A stretch of DNA of 50,995 nucleotides, from assembly GCA_023666885.1 (NCBI GenBank), contig JAMPBB010000002.1:110959-161953 (forward strand), read 5' to 3'. The position numbers were made by a program, and so were the translations under genes. Origin of the DNA: Muribaculaceae bacterium (GTDB lineage Bacteria > Bacteroidota > Bacteroidia > Bacteroidales > Muribaculaceae). Of the stretch, positions 18,667-26,861 are shown piece by piece (within the stretch, counting starts at the first letter, position 1; each line of letters begins with the position of its first letter). The notes beneath the pieces are model-generated. The model made no database searches and was not told the origin of the DNA. It worked only from the letters and a program-made list of their open reading frames with translations.

Positions 18667-19053
18667 TTAACGTTTCGAGAACTGGAAGCGCTTGCGGGCC
18701 TTGGGCTGACCGGGTTTCTTACGCTCGACAGAGCGGGGATCGCGGGTCATGAAGCCTTCAGCACGGAGAGCGGGCTTGTCCTCAGGATTGATTTTAACAA
18801 GGGCGCGAGCAATAGCCAGACGCAGAGCCTCGGCCTGTCCCTTGTAGCCGCCGCCGTCGAGGTTAACCTTGATGTCATACTTTTCAGCGCAGTCAAGGGT
18901 AAGAAGAGGCTGCTTAACTATATACTGAAGTATCGATGAGGGGAAGTATACTTCGATAGGGCGTTTGTTGATGGTGATGTTACCGGCGCCTTCCCGTACT
19001 ATCACGCGTGCCACGGCGGCCTTACGGCGGCCAACTGCATTAACTGTTTCCAT
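18667..19053 (-). CDS. rpsI: 30S ribosomal protein S9
   Basis: Small-subunit protein of 128 residues whose basic C-terminal tail reaches the P-site tRNA. The N-terminus VNAVGRRKAAVARVIV and the C-terminus ending KKPGQPKARKRFQFSKR, with the universally conserved final KR, are diagnostic. DGGGYKGQAEALRLAIARAL is the central motif. It starts 12 bases after rplM, the standard L13-S9 pair. Confidence 0.97.
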   Translation of the reverse strand: METVNAVGRRKAAVARVIVREGAGNITINKRPIEVYFPSSILQYIVKQPLLTLDCAEKYDIKVNLDGGGYKGQAEALRLAIARALVKINPEDKPALRAEGFMTRDPRSVERKKPGQPKARKRFQFSKR

Positions 19054-19065
19054 ACTTCAGTGTGA

Positions 19066-19545
19066 TTATTTGATTTTGTTGAGATCCAATACTTTCGGAT
19101 TCTGACCTTCGTGAGGATGGTTAGGTCCGTTGTAAACATGCATATTGCCTATGAGCTTGCGGCCAAGACGGTTCTTGGGGAGCATGCCTTTCATCACCTT
19201 GATGTAGAGGGGATGATAGCCGGGCTTGAGATGCTTGTTGAATGACTTCTTCATGAGAATCTCAGGAGTGCTTACGCGCTGTCCGCCGGGATAGCCGGTG
19301 TATGAGAGATATTCACGATCGGTCATCTTCTTGCCGGTGAGGATCACCTTGTCGGCATTGATGATAATCACATTGTCGCCGCATTCTACGTTGGGAGAAT
19401 AGCTGGGCTTGTTCTTACCGCGAAGAATCATGGCAACTGTGGCGCAGAGGCGACCGAGCACCTGATCGGTAGCATCGATTACCACCCATTCGCGGTCAAC
19501 GCTCTGAGCGTTGGGGGATAAGGTTTTGTAGCTTAAAGTATCCAC
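19066..19545 (-). CDS. rplM: 50S ribosomal protein L13
   Basis: Early-assembling large-subunit protein, 159 residues. WVVIDATDQVLGRLCATVA, LRGKNKPSYSPNVECGD and VILTGKKMTDREYLSYTGYP are the conserved L13 motifs, and LPKNRLGRKLIGNMHVYNG is the C-terminal one. It opens the rplM-rpsI-rpsB-tsf operon from a consensus promoter at 19657-19687, after a leader of about 110 nt that can fold. Confidence 0.97.
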   Translation of the reverse strand: MDTLSYKTLSPNAQSVDREWVVIDATDQVLGRLCATVAMILRGKNKPSYSPNVECGDNVIIINADKVILTGKKMTDREYLSYTGYPGGQRVSTPEILMKKSFNKHLKPGYHPLYIKVMKGMLPKNRLGRKLIGNMHVYNGPNHPHEGQNPKVLDLNKIK

Positions 19546-19587
19546 TTTTAAGTGTTTGAAATAAAGTTAATTAATATGACACTGTAT

Positions 19588-19621
19588 GCGGTGCGCCCGG
19601 CCAAAGGCGTGGCCGCACGGG
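19588..19621 (-). promoter_or_regulatory. Structured 5' leader of the rplM operon
   Basis: Between the rplM promoter and its ATG, the transcript has a GC-rich block with complementary arms (GTGCG with CGCAC and GCCA with TGGC). It is the only GC-rich stretch of an otherwise AT-rich leader of about 110 nt. It may be an autoregulatory ribosomal leader; the exact fold and ligand are not established. Confidence 0.45.
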
Positions 19622-19656
19622 TGTCATCGGTCACTGATTTGGATATAATCGGACTG

Positions 19657-19687
19657 CAAAGGTAGTGATTTTTATTGGATAAAGCAA
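19657..19687 (-). promoter_or_regulatory. Promoter of the rplM operon
   Basis: On the minus strand TACCTTTG (19664-19657) is preceded by TTGC (19687-19684) at exactly 19 bp. The -7 is a full match and the -33 a near match. The -33 overlaps the foot of the terminator hairpin of the preceding operon. Confidence 0.8.
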
Positions 19688-19740
19688 TAGCTGTGTTTTT
19701 TGTGTGTCAAATAATTGACTAAAAAACACAGCTATTTTTT
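19686..19740 (-). terminator. Bidirectional terminator after the nucleoside phosphorylase gene
   Basis: A perfect 16-bp stem (19686-19701 with 19721-19736) with an inner GTCAA/TTGAC stem. Its A/T tracts lie in the stem, so it looks like a terminator from either side. It ends the serC-to-phosphorylase operon 26 bases after the last stop. Confidence 0.85.
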
Positions 19741-19761
19741 GAGGTCAGGGAGCCGCAGAGG

Positions 19762-20634
19762 TCAGATACGATCCAGAACGGTGCCTATGAGGTCATGTAT
19801 GGCCGTCTTGTAGTTAGGCGTCACGTCATGGCACATGCGGTTAGCTATTATGGAGCATACGGTCATGGCTTTATGCCCCATGAGGCGGGCAAGTCCCTGC
19901 AGCGGGGCGCTCTCCATTTCATAATTGGTGATACGCCGTCCGGCATGACGGAACTCCTCTATGCGGCGATTGAGGTCAGGATTGGCAAGCGGCAGACGCA
20001 GCTCACGCCCCTGCGGGCCATAAAAGCCCACTGCCGATATGGTATTGCCGCGCACCATGTCATCGCGCCCTATCACGTCAACGAGATGCTCATCGGCATT
20101 GACCACATACGGTTTGGCCCATAGAGGGTTCCAATCGGTGTGGCGACACAGGGCATGTTCGAATTCAAGGTCGGCCACGTCATTGCGCCCGGCATAGTAG
20201 TTGAGCACGCCGTCGAATCCTATGGCCTTTTCGGCTATCACCGGAGTGCCAAGTTTGAGCTCGGGCTGCAAAGCGCCGGATGTGCCTATGCGCACCATGT
20301 GAAGCGTGCGGTGCTCTGGACGCACCTCGCGTGTGGCGAAGTCAATGTTGGCCAGCGCGTCAAGTTCGTTAATGACTATGTCAATGTTGTCAGGGCCTAT
20401 GCCATGGCTCAGACACATTATAGGCTTGCCGCGATATGTGCCGCCTATGGTGTGGAACTCGCGGCTTGACACCTCAAATGTACGGCTATCGAAAAAAGAT
20501 GCCACCATATCCACTCGGCCGGGATCGCCTACAAGTATTATACGGTCAGTAAGCTGCTCGGGGAGCAGATGCAGATGAAACACAGAGCCGTCAGAATTGA
20601 TAATCAGCTCGGAGGGTGCTATGATTTTTGCCAT
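19762..20634 (-). CDS. Nucleoside phosphorylase (uridine phosphorylase family)
   Basis: A 290-residue cytosolic enzyme that splits nucleosides with phosphate to free base and ribose 1-phosphate. The phosphate-binding VGDPGRVDMVASFFD segment (about residues 36-50), the SHGIGPDNIDIVINEL motif and the VRIGTSGAL motif are typical. The sugar-binding methionine-glutamate pair is in NYEMESAPLQGLARLMGHKA. Base specificity (uridine or other) cannot be fixed by eye. It is last in a five-gene minus operon, 23 bases after dprA, and followed by a strong hairpin. Confidence 0.88.
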   Translation of the reverse strand: MAKIIAPSELIINSDGSVFHLHLLPEQLTDRIILVGDPGRVDMVASFFDSRTFEVSSREFHTIGGTYRGKPIMCLSHGIGPDNIDIVINELDALANIDFATREVRPEHRTLHMVRIGTSGALQPELKLGTPVIAEKAIGFDGVLNYYAGRNDVADLEFEHALCRHTDWNPLWAKPYVVNADEHLVDVIGRDDMVRGNTISAVGFYGPQGRELRLPLANPDLNRRIEEFRHAGRRITNYEMESAPLQGLARLMGHKAMTVCSIIANRMCHDVTPNYKTAIHDLIGTVLDRI

Positions 20635-20657
20635 ATGTAAATCTGATTTTATTTTTG

Positions 20658-21812
20658 TTAACGTTTGCCGCCCGGAGTATGTTCGGATGTGCCGGGCACT
20701 GCAAGCCTGTATTTTCCGCCCGGATAGCTGAGCAGCATACCGTGCAGCTCCATGTCGATAAGCACTGACATAAGCCGGCCGACCGGAATGTTAAGCCGCA
20801 CGGACATACCGTTGACCGAGCCTTCACCGTGACGCTCAATGAAGTCAACCACTGACTGCTGTTCAGGCGAAAGCTCCACCAACAGCTGTTCCTGACGCGA
20901 CTCCGCAGCTTTAACGGGCCAATCCATAGCCTCGATAAGCTCCTCGGGAGTCTGCACAAGGGCAGCCACGTTACGGGCTATGAGCTGATTGCACCCGGCA
21001 CTGTAACGGTCAGAAGTACGTCCTGGCAGCGCAAACACATCACGATGATAGTCAGCTGCAAGATGTGCGGTAATGAGCGCTCCGCCCTTTACGGCCGACT
21101 CCACTACTACCAACGCGTGACACATGCCCGCCACTATGCGGTTACGAGCCACGAAATTGCCTTTATGCACAGGAGCCGATGAAGGATATTCGGTGACAAG
21201 CGCACCGCCTCCGCGCACCATATCGGCAGCCGCCTGCCTGTGAGCCGCCGGGTAAATCATGTCAAGCCCGTGAGCCAACACGGCTACGGTGGGCAGTCCG
21301 TGGCGCATAGCCGCACGGTGACCGGCTATGTCAATGCCGAAGGCGAGCCCGCTCACTATGGTGACGGGCACGGCCACTTTCTCGGCTATAGCGGACACAA
21401 GGCGCTCCACAAAGTCAAGGCCGTAAGGCGTGGCATGGCGCGTACCCACCACTGACAGCATGGGGCCGGTACTGAGCGGGGCACTTCCAAGGGTGTACAG
21501 CAGCAGAGGAGCATCGTCACACTCAAGCAGCGATGCCGGATAGGCTTCATCGGTGAAATAGAGCGGACGGATGCCGGAGCGCGCAACAAAGGCGCTCTCG
21601 CTACGGGCACGTTCAAGCGCCGCCTCCCTGCATGCCTTATCAAACATACGGTTACGCAACCCCGTCATGGCTCCAAGCGCTTGCTCCGTGGCGCAGAAAA
21701 AAGCCTCCTCGGAGCCTACACGCGCCAACAGCTCACGCGCCATGAGCGGAGTCATGCCACGCAGCAAGGCGAAAGCCATGCGGTAGACAAGCGGAGTATC
21801 ACAGGCACCCAT
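20658..21812 (-). CDS. dprA: DNA-processing protein DprA
   Basis: Cytosolic protein of 384 residues that loads RecA on incoming single-stranded DNA during natural transformation. A helix-hairpin-helix region lies at about residues 10-65, then the extended Rossmann domain with LSVVGTRHATPYG, VSGLAFGIDIAGHRAAM, VAVLAHGLDMIYPA and the NRIVAGMC motif. A C-terminal winged-helix domain (about 310-370, ELSPEQQSVVDFIERHGEGS) matches the DML1-like domain. Its start shares one base with the thioesterase stop, so expression is coupled. No other competence gene is in the window. Confidence 0.94.
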   Translation of the reverse strand: MGACDTPLVYRMAFALLRGMTPLMARELLARVGSEEAFFCATEQALGAMTGLRNRMFDKACREAALERARSESAFVARSGIRPLYFTDEAYPASLLECDDAPLLLYTLGSAPLSTGPMLSVVGTRHATPYGLDFVERLVSAIAEKVAVPVTIVSGLAFGIDIAGHRAAMRHGLPTVAVLAHGLDMIYPAAHRQAAADMVRGGGALVTEYPSSAPVHKGNFVARNRIVAGMCHALVVVESAVKGGALITAHLAADYHRDVFALPGRTSDRYSAGCNQLIARNVAALVQTPEELIEAMDWPVKAAESRQEQLLVELSPEQQSVVDFIERHGEGSVNGMSVRLNIPVGRLMSVLIDMELHGMLLSYPGGKYRLAVPGTSEHTPGGKR

Positions 21813-22222
21813 CAGAGATATGCGCTGAATGGTCCGGCCAGTTCATCGCCCTTAGTGAGGCGGCCGGCCTTAAGGCATACCACCGTAACAAGGGCACGCA
21901 CCACCGGCGCACCGTCAGGCTGCCGGAATATGTCCTGCCGGAATATGAAACGCGCACCTTTACGGTACAGGCTCAGACAGCTGAGCATATCCTGCCCGAG
22001 GCCGAGCGGCGTGAGGTACTCTATCTCCACCTTACGCACCACAGGGTCAATGCCAGAGTCCTGCATGGCACGGAACGAAGTGCCCACATGGCGGCAAAAC
22101 TCATGGCGCGTGTGCTCGAGGTAGTGCAGGTACACGGCATTGTTCACTATGCCCTGCGAGTCTACCTCGTAGTCACGCACCCTTATAGGGAGGGTGAATT
22201 GATATTCAGCCTCGGAGTTCAT
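21812..22222 (-). CDS. Acyl-CoA thioesterase, YbgC/4HBT hotdog family
   Basis: A 136-residue single hotdog domain that hydrolyses acyl-CoA thioesters. The catalytic Asp lies in RVRDYEVDSQGIVNNAVYL, the 4-hydroxybenzoyl-CoA thioesterase pattern, and the following HYLEHTRHEF helix fits. It overlaps serA by 4 bases upstream and dprA by 1 base downstream, inside a tight operon of otherwise unrelated functions. The physiological acyl group is unknown. Confidence 0.88.
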   Translation of the reverse strand: MNSEAEYQFTLPIRVRDYEVDSQGIVNNAVYLHYLEHTRHEFCRHVGTSFRAMQDSGIDPVVRKVEIEYLTPLGLGQDMLSCLSLYRKGARFIFRQDIFRQPDGAPVVRALVTVVCLKAGRLTKGDELAGPFSAYL

Positions 22223-23139
22223 TTGTTGACACGGAAACGGTCAACACCGTCCCTGAGGAACGCTACGGCCTGACGTGCGGCAGCTATACCGGCATTGATA
22301 TTAGCCTCGGCTGTCTGAGCGCCCATCTTCTTAGGCGTGAAGAATACGCGCTTACCGAACAGGCTTATCAGCTCATCGGCGTTGTCAGGGCGTATGTCGG
22401 CCACATATTTAAGGTCAGGACGGGCCTCAAGAGCTTTCTTGAGCCCCTCCTCATCTATCACCTCCTTGCGGGCGGTGTTGATAAGCACGCCTCCCTTAGG
22501 CATGAGGGTTATGAGGTCATAACCCACAGAGCGACGGGTTTCATCGGTGGCCGGAATGTGGAGCGACACAAACTTATGATCCTTATACAGATCCCATACC
22601 GAATGGACGGGGCGCACATTCGACTCCTCCATCACGGCATCAGGACAATATGGGTCAAGAGCCGAAACTTCCATGCCGAAACCACGGGCTATACGAGCCA
22701 CGTTGCGGCCCACCTGACCGAAGGCGTGTATACCCAACTTATTGCCTTTCAGCTCAGAGCCGGAAGTGCCGTCATACATATTGCGAGCTGCCATGACTGC
22801 CATGCCGAACACCAGCTCGGCAACGGCATTGGAGTTCTGACCAGGGGTATTTTCCACGCATACGCCATGTTCAGTGGCAGCGGCCAGATCGATATTGTCA
22901 TATCCGGCACCGGCGCGTATAACCACCTTCAGATTAGGAGCGGCACTGAACACTTCGGCATCGACCTTGTCACTGCGCACTATCAAGGCATCGGCCGTGG
23001 CCACCGCCTGTAGCAGTTCGGCACGCGATGTGTACTTTTCCAGAAGCTCAAGCTCATAACCGGCCTCTTCTATCACCTCACGAATACCGTCGACGGCCAC
23101 TGCCGCAAACGGTTTCTCGGTAGCTACAAGTACTTTCAT
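22219..23139 (-). CDS. serA: D-3-phosphoglycerate dehydrogenase, short form
   Basis: First step of serine synthesis: oxidises 3-phosphoglycerate with NAD. With 306 residues it lacks the ACT and ASB regulatory domains, so serine feedback through those domains is not expected. The NAD fold shows GIHAFGQVGRNVARIARGFG with a distal Asp (ALDPYC). The catalytic Arg/Glu regions are NTARKEVIDEEGL and VADIRPDN. At the position of the usual catalytic His (TPHIGA), the protein has TPKKMGAQT (residues 268-276), a lysine-type active site known from Bacteroidetes and Entamoeba enzymes. It is 12 bases after serC, which supplies the next step. Confidence 0.94.
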   Translation of the reverse strand: MKVLVATEKPFAAVAVDGIREVIEEAGYELELLEKYTSRAELLQAVATADALIVRSDKVDAEVFSAAPNLKVVIRAGAGYDNIDLAAATEHGVCVENTPGQNSNAVAELVFGMAVMAARNMYDGTSGSELKGNKLGIHAFGQVGRNVARIARGFGMEVSALDPYCPDAVMEESNVRPVHSVWDLYKDHKFVSLHIPATDETRRSVGYDLITLMPKGGVLINTARKEVIDEEGLKKALEARPDLKYVADIRPDNADELISLFGKRVFFTPKKMGAQTAEANINAGIAAARQAVAFLRDGVDRFRVNK

Positions 23140-23151
23140 GGGAAACGGGGA

Positions 23152-24222
23152 TCAATGTTTGCGTTCAAAATCGTTCATAGCCTCAATGAGCACATTCACG
23201 CTCTCCATGGGCAGGGCATTGTAAAGCGATGCACGGAAGCCGCCCACTGAGCGGTGACCCTTTATGCCTACTATGCCACGCTCTCCGGCAAAGTCGATAA
23301 AGTCCTTTTCAAGCTCTTTATACTCGGGCTTCATAACGAAGCATACATTCATTATGGAGCGGTCAGCGGGGTCGGTGACGGTGCCGGTAAACATGCGGCT
23401 GGAGTCAATGGCCTCATACAGCTTGCCGGCCTTGGCAAGATCCAGTTTTTCAAGCTCACGCACACCGCCGAGCTGCTTGTAATAACGCAGAGTCTGGAGC
23501 GCCGAGAAAATGGGGAGCACCGGAGGGGTGTTGAACATGGAGCCTTTCTTTATATGTGTGCGATAGTCAAGCATGGTGGGTATGGGGCGGTCCACATGTC
23601 CCAGAGCATCATCACGCACTATCACTATGGTTACACCGGCGGGAGCCAGATTCTTCTGAGCACCGGCATATATGAGGTCATACTTGCTTACATCTATCGG
23701 ACGTGAGAAAATGTCGCTCGACATGTCAGCCACCAAGCGTACAGGGCAGTCAGGGTCGTAGCGCATCTCGGTGCCGTAGATAGTGTTGTTGGATGTAAAG
23801 TGGAAGTAATCAGCATCGGCCGGTACGGTGTAGCCTTTGGGTATGTATGTGAAGTTGGCATCCTTGGAAGAGCCCACTACGTCGACCTCGCCAAAGAGGC
23901 GCGCTTCCTTAATGGCATTCACTGCCCATGTACCGGTCTCGAGATATGCGGCCTTGGAGGCAAGCAGATTGAAGGGCACCATGCAGAACTGAAGGCTGGC
24001 ACCTCCGCCCAAGAACAGCACCGAGTAGCCCTCGGGCACTTCAAGGAGCTCCTTGACAAGAGCCATGGCCTCATCTATTACAGCCTGGAATTCCTTGCTG
24101 CGGTGTGACACTTCGAGCACCGACAGACCGGTTCCGGCAAAATTAAGTATGGCATCAGCCGTGTTTTTGATGGTATACTCACTCAGAATAGAGGGACCTG
24201 CGTAAAAATTATGTTTTTTCAT
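23152..24222 (-). CDS. serC: Phosphoserine aminotransferase
   Basis: PLP enzyme of serine (and pyridoxal) synthesis that transaminates 3-phosphohydroxypyruvate with glutamate. The 356-residue protein starts at the ATG at 24222 ([13 protein letters not shown]); an in-frame upstream extension to 24372 runs through the terminator and promoter and is not coding. [12 protein letters not shown] binds the cofactor phosphate, and the PLP lysine lies in [31 protein letters not shown] is the conserved C-terminal motif. It opens a five-gene operon from a full consensus promoter. Confidence 0.95.
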   Translation of the reverse strand: MKKHNFYAGPSILSEYTIKNTADAILNFAGTGLSVLEVSHRSKEFQAVIDEAMALVKELLEVPEGYSVLFLGGGASLQFCMVPFNLLASKAAYLETGTWAVNAIKEARLFGEVDVVGSSKDANFTYIPKGYTVPADADYFHFTSNNTIYGTEMRYDPDCPVRLVADMSSDIFSRPIDVSKYDLIYAGAQKNLAPAGVTIVIVRDDALGHVDRPIPTMLDYRTHIKKGSMFNTPPVLPIFSALQTLRYYKQLGGVRELEKLDLAKAGKLYEAIDSSRMFTGTVTDPADRSIMNVCFVMKPEYKELEKDFIDFAGERGIVGIKGHRSVGGFRASLYNALPMESVNVLIEAMNDFERKH

Positions 24223-24256
24223 ACTGACTATGAATTTGGTTAGGTTTGTATAGGGG

Positions 24257-24289
24257 CAAAGATAGCATAATAAAAGGAACCGGGGCAAA
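24257..24289 (-). promoter_or_regulatory. Promoter of the serC operon (TTTG-N21-TATCTTTG)
   Basis: On the minus strand, TATCTTTG (24264-24257) follows TTTG (24289-24286) at 21 bp. The -33 lies inside the arm of the terminator hairpin of the serpin operon, so terminator and promoter share bases. Confidence 0.82.
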
Positions 24290-24312
24290 AAAAACTCGTT
24301 TTTTTTGCCCCG
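24281..24312 (-). terminator. Palindromic terminator of the serpin operon
   Basis: A perfect 15-bp palindromic stem (24281-24295 with 24298-24312) combines a 6-bp GC foot with eight A facing eight T and a 2-base (effectively 4-base) loop. It lies 47 bases after the last serpin stop and is symmetrical, so it can work from both sides. Confidence 0.85.
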
Positions 24313-24358
24313 ATTCAACAAATTTAAGCTATCGCCGCCTATCAGAAGCGGCAAAATG

Positions 24359-25579
24359 TCAAAGGTTCTCAATCTTGCCCATGAACAGGATGGCTCCGGT
24401 GCTCTCCTCGCGTATCATGAACAGAAATGGATGATCCAACACAAACGCCAGTTTCCCGTCAAGCAAAGCACCATCCATAGGCTCGCCGGTTACGGCAGCT
24501 GCCTCAGCACCGGATTCATTTATTTCAAACGACACTTCCTGTTCAACGCTACGTACATAGGGCACAGGTGTTGCAAGCCGGGACAAAGCACCGGATTTGA
24601 ACATATCGTTTATACCCAGACTCCGTAATGCGTAGCCCAGATCATTACGCTGTGTTATCTTGAACTTAGGCACACGAATATATCCCACCTCCGGCATAAG
24701 ATGCTTCATGGCATAATCAATAGCTGTAGGTGTTAACGCCTCAAGAGCGTCATTCACGGATTTGTCCGGACAGATAAACACCATACTGTAAGCCTTATTG
24801 CCAAAGCTCTTTTTCACCAATGAATAATCTGCACATTCAAAGTAAGCGAATGCTCCGGTTTCTTCCATCATATCCACCCTGTTAAGGTTATAGTCCGCGC
24901 TGTAAAACTTCATCTTTTTTGTGTTATATTCTTTGAATGGAACCGTCCACTCACCTTTAAAATATGTGGCGTTAAGAAGCGCTCCCTTAATACCTGGATC
25001 GGGAGAATCATAAAACTTTGGAATCAAGCCGGCTGTCTTTTCACTTACCCAGTCATTGATACGCTTTATTCCGGCATCGCTCCCGAAATCAATATTGATT
25101 ATTGGCGCTTCATATATCCGTCCTACGAGTTCGGCATATTCTGAATTGGCCGTGTATCCGTTGGCCAACCATACGCTGTTGGCCAGCACCACCTTTGAGC
25201 GATAATCCGTCTTAGGCAGAACATCCATAAGCTGGGCATTAAGGGTATTGAGCGCATCAAGAGAGGTGGCATTACCCTCAAGTCCCATAGCCGTAAGGAT
25301 TTCATCCATCACTGATTCCGATGCTCCGTTGACCGCCAATGAGACACATAGCGACACACTAAGCGGTGACAAAACTATGTTTTCTTTATCATGGGCTGCA
25401 CATAATTCCTTGAATACCTCCAAGCCGAAATCATTAGCTCCATTCATGGCCCTGCTCTCATCCGATGAAAGAGTCATCACTATCGGCTCGCTATATTCTT
25501 CTTGAACGGGGTCATCATCATTGCTACAACCCGACGCCAATAGCAGCCAGGGAGCTAACAAAAAGATTACTTTCTTCAT
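24359..25579 (-). CDS. Serpin lipoprotein (probably inhibitory)
   Basis: A 406-residue serpin, a suicide inhibitor that traps serine or cysteine proteases. A lipoprotein signal ends LLLASGC (Cys18), followed by SNDDD, an acidic stretch like the Bacteroidetes surface-export signal. Serpin landmarks are complete: [46 protein letters not shown], and [21 protein letters not shown]. The reactive loop hinge is [10 protein letters not shown] (355-364), with small residues at P12-P9 as in true inhibitors. Counting 17 residues from Glu355 puts P1 at Ala371 or Leu372-Leu373, suggesting elastase-like targets. It is last in the four-gene operon, 21 bases after the second serpin. Its signal peptide is near-identical to that of the C10 protease. 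Confidence 0.93.
   Translation of the reverse strand: MKKVIFLLAPWLLLASGCSNDDDPVQEEYSEPIVMTLSSDESRAMNGANDFGLEVFKELCAAHDKENIVLSPLSVSLCVSLAVNGASESVMDEILTAMGLEGNATSLDALNTLNAQLMDVLPKTDYRSKVVLANSVWLANGYTANSEYAELVGRIYEAPIINIDFGSDAGIKRINDWVSEKTAGLIPKFYDSPDPGIKGALLNATYFKGEWTVPFKEYNTKKMKFYSADYNLNRVDMMEETGAFAYFECADYSLVKKSFGNKAYSMVFICPDKSVNDALEALTPTAIDYAMKHLMPEVGYIRVPKFKITQRNDLGYALRSLGINDMFKSGALSRLATPVPYVRSVEQEVSFEINESGAEAAAVTGEPMDGALLDGKLAFVLDHPFLFMIREESTGAILFMGKIENL
24368..24401. repeat. 34-bp core of the serpin 3'-end repeat, third copy
   Basis: A stretch of 34 bases encoding the serpin C-terminal strand (GAILFMGKI) is identical to the matching part of the two 274-bp repeats at 25513 and 28118. Outside it, this copy diverges quickly, so it is an older or converted copy. 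Confidence 0.8.
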
Positions 25580-25786
25580 GATATGGTTGGTATAATTTTA
25601 TTAGTCAAGGTGTTCAATCTTGCCCATGAACAGGATGGCTCCGGTGCATTCCTGACGCACTACGAATATGAACGGGCGGTCAATGGCAATCACTCCCTCC
25701 GGCAGCGGCTCGGTGGCCTTGGCGGACACCGATACACGAGGAGCGCACGCCTCCCCCTCCATGCCAATGCCCGACAGCATCTGCGA
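25513..25786. repeat. 274-bp direct repeat, copy A
   Basis: It matches 28118-28391 without gaps, with 8 mismatches by my count (about 97%). It spans the last about 62 codons of one serpin-like gene (its reactive loop and C-terminus), the 21-bp gap, and the signal-peptide start of the next gene. Flanking gene bodies are unrelated or far more diverged. Confidence 0.93.
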
Positions 25787-26851
25787 GCTTACATCCATTT
25801 TACCTGAAGCAAGGGAGATACTGTTTAGTTGAGTGTTAATTGTGACTGCTGCATCTGTACGGGATGATGCAACGTTAAGATTGTCCAATCCTATTTTAGA
25901 CATAACTTCAGACAAGTTCTGCTCAGCAACAAAACTAAAATCAGGGAATGCCATAGTGACAAGGTCAAAATAGAAGGAGCCTCTCATAGGTGTACCCTTT
26001 TCATCATATCTGACATACATTGACGACGGTATACGGAAATCATTAATAATATCATCTACCGACCCATTCCCTTTAGGCATATAATAGAATATATCGCTTC
26101 TTAGATGACTGCCATAATTAGGATTCCGTCCGCCACAACAAAGTATATAATAAGACTGACCCGCCTGATACAGATTTATCGTCCATTCTGTCACGTTCAT
26201 GTCTACCATTTTGCCATTACCCGTTGCGGATGTGAATGAAGTTGAGCCCACAGACTGTACACCATTGTAAGCATCCATAACATCTCTATAAACGGACAGG
26301 AAGAGGATATCCGTTTCCGGCACGGCCTTCACCGATGGAATGACCTCAAGGTCAACAATTTTTGATATCCACCAACGTACCCGACTGCGATCTGTGTCCC
26401 GTGACATATCTACATTGAAAATTTCTACGCTAGCTGAACCTAAATAGTCATTACCCGTATTTGCGTTAGCAAAATCTTCATCAAGCCACACGGAAGCAGC
26501 ATCATTCGTTTCAGAGCATCTTTGAATTCGACATAAATTATCCCATTTATCATCATCAAAATCCGATCCAAATGATTGCATAATGCTGCGACGAGTTTTC
26601 TCATCGGAGATTTCACTCAACACCTTCAAATTTGAGAAAAATGTATACGGAGAGAACATAACATTTTCTCCTTTCGCATCTGCACAAAGAGCCTTGAATG
26701 CTGATATACACCAGTCGTTATACTCATTGATAATCGGGTTTATTTCATATTCAGTATCAAAAACAGTTTGATGTTTCTCCGGCTCCCGATCAGAGCACGA
26801 ATATATAAATAGGGATAATGTCAAGATTATAAATGATTTAATATGTTTCAT
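25601..26851 (-). CDS. Divergent serpin-like lipoprotein
   Basis: A 416-residue lipoprotein. The ATG at 26851 gives MKHIKSFIILTLSLFIYSC with lipobox Cys19; a longer in-frame reading overlaps the C10 gene and is rejected. NDWCISAFKALCADAKGENVMFSPYTFFSNL matches the serpin N-terminus, but the middle (for example LFLSVYRDVMDAYNG in place of [11 protein letters not shown]) is strongly divergent. The last 62 residues are near-identical to the serpin-like protein at 28206, including the loop GMEGEACAPRVSVSAKATEP and RPFIFVVRQECTGAILF. The hinge carries Cys, Pro and Arg where inhibitory serpins have small residues, so inhibition is doubtful. It lies 10 bases after the C10 gene. The body is AT-rich, unlike its 3' end. 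Confidence 0.85.
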   Translation of the reverse strand: MKHIKSFIILTLSLFIYSCSDREPEKHQTVFDTEYEINPIINEYNDWCISAFKALCADAKGENVMFSPYTFFSNLKVLSEISDEKTRRSIMQSFGSDFDDDKWDNLCRIQRCSETNDAASVWLDEDFANANTGNDYLGSASVEIFNVDMSRDTDRSRVRWWISKIVDLEVIPSVKAVPETDILFLSVYRDVMDAYNGVQSVGSTSFTSATGNGKMVDMNVTEWTINLYQAGQSYYILCCGGRNPNYGSHLRSDIFYYMPKGNGSVDDIINDFRIPSSMYVRYDEKGTPMRGSFYFDLVTMAFPDFSFVAEQNLSEVMSKIGLDNLNVASSRTDAAVTINTQLNSISLASGKMDVSSQMLSGIGMEGEACAPRVSVSAKATEPLPEGVIAIDRPFIFVVRQECTGAILFMGKIEHLD

Positions 26852-26861
26852 ATCATTTTTT

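Noticed and set aside
18640-18939. Plus-strand 99-codon open frame over rpsI
   Set aside because: Antisense shadow of the conserved S9 gene.
24281-24312. A8/T8 tracts as a phase-variation switch
   Set aside because: They form the stem of a palindromic terminator and are outside any coding frame; slippage would have little effect on a gene.
25583-25807. Plus-strand open frames at 25583 and 28188 with almost the same product
   Set aside because: They are antisense shadows of the duplicated serpin 3' end; their similarity just reflects the 274-bp repeat.
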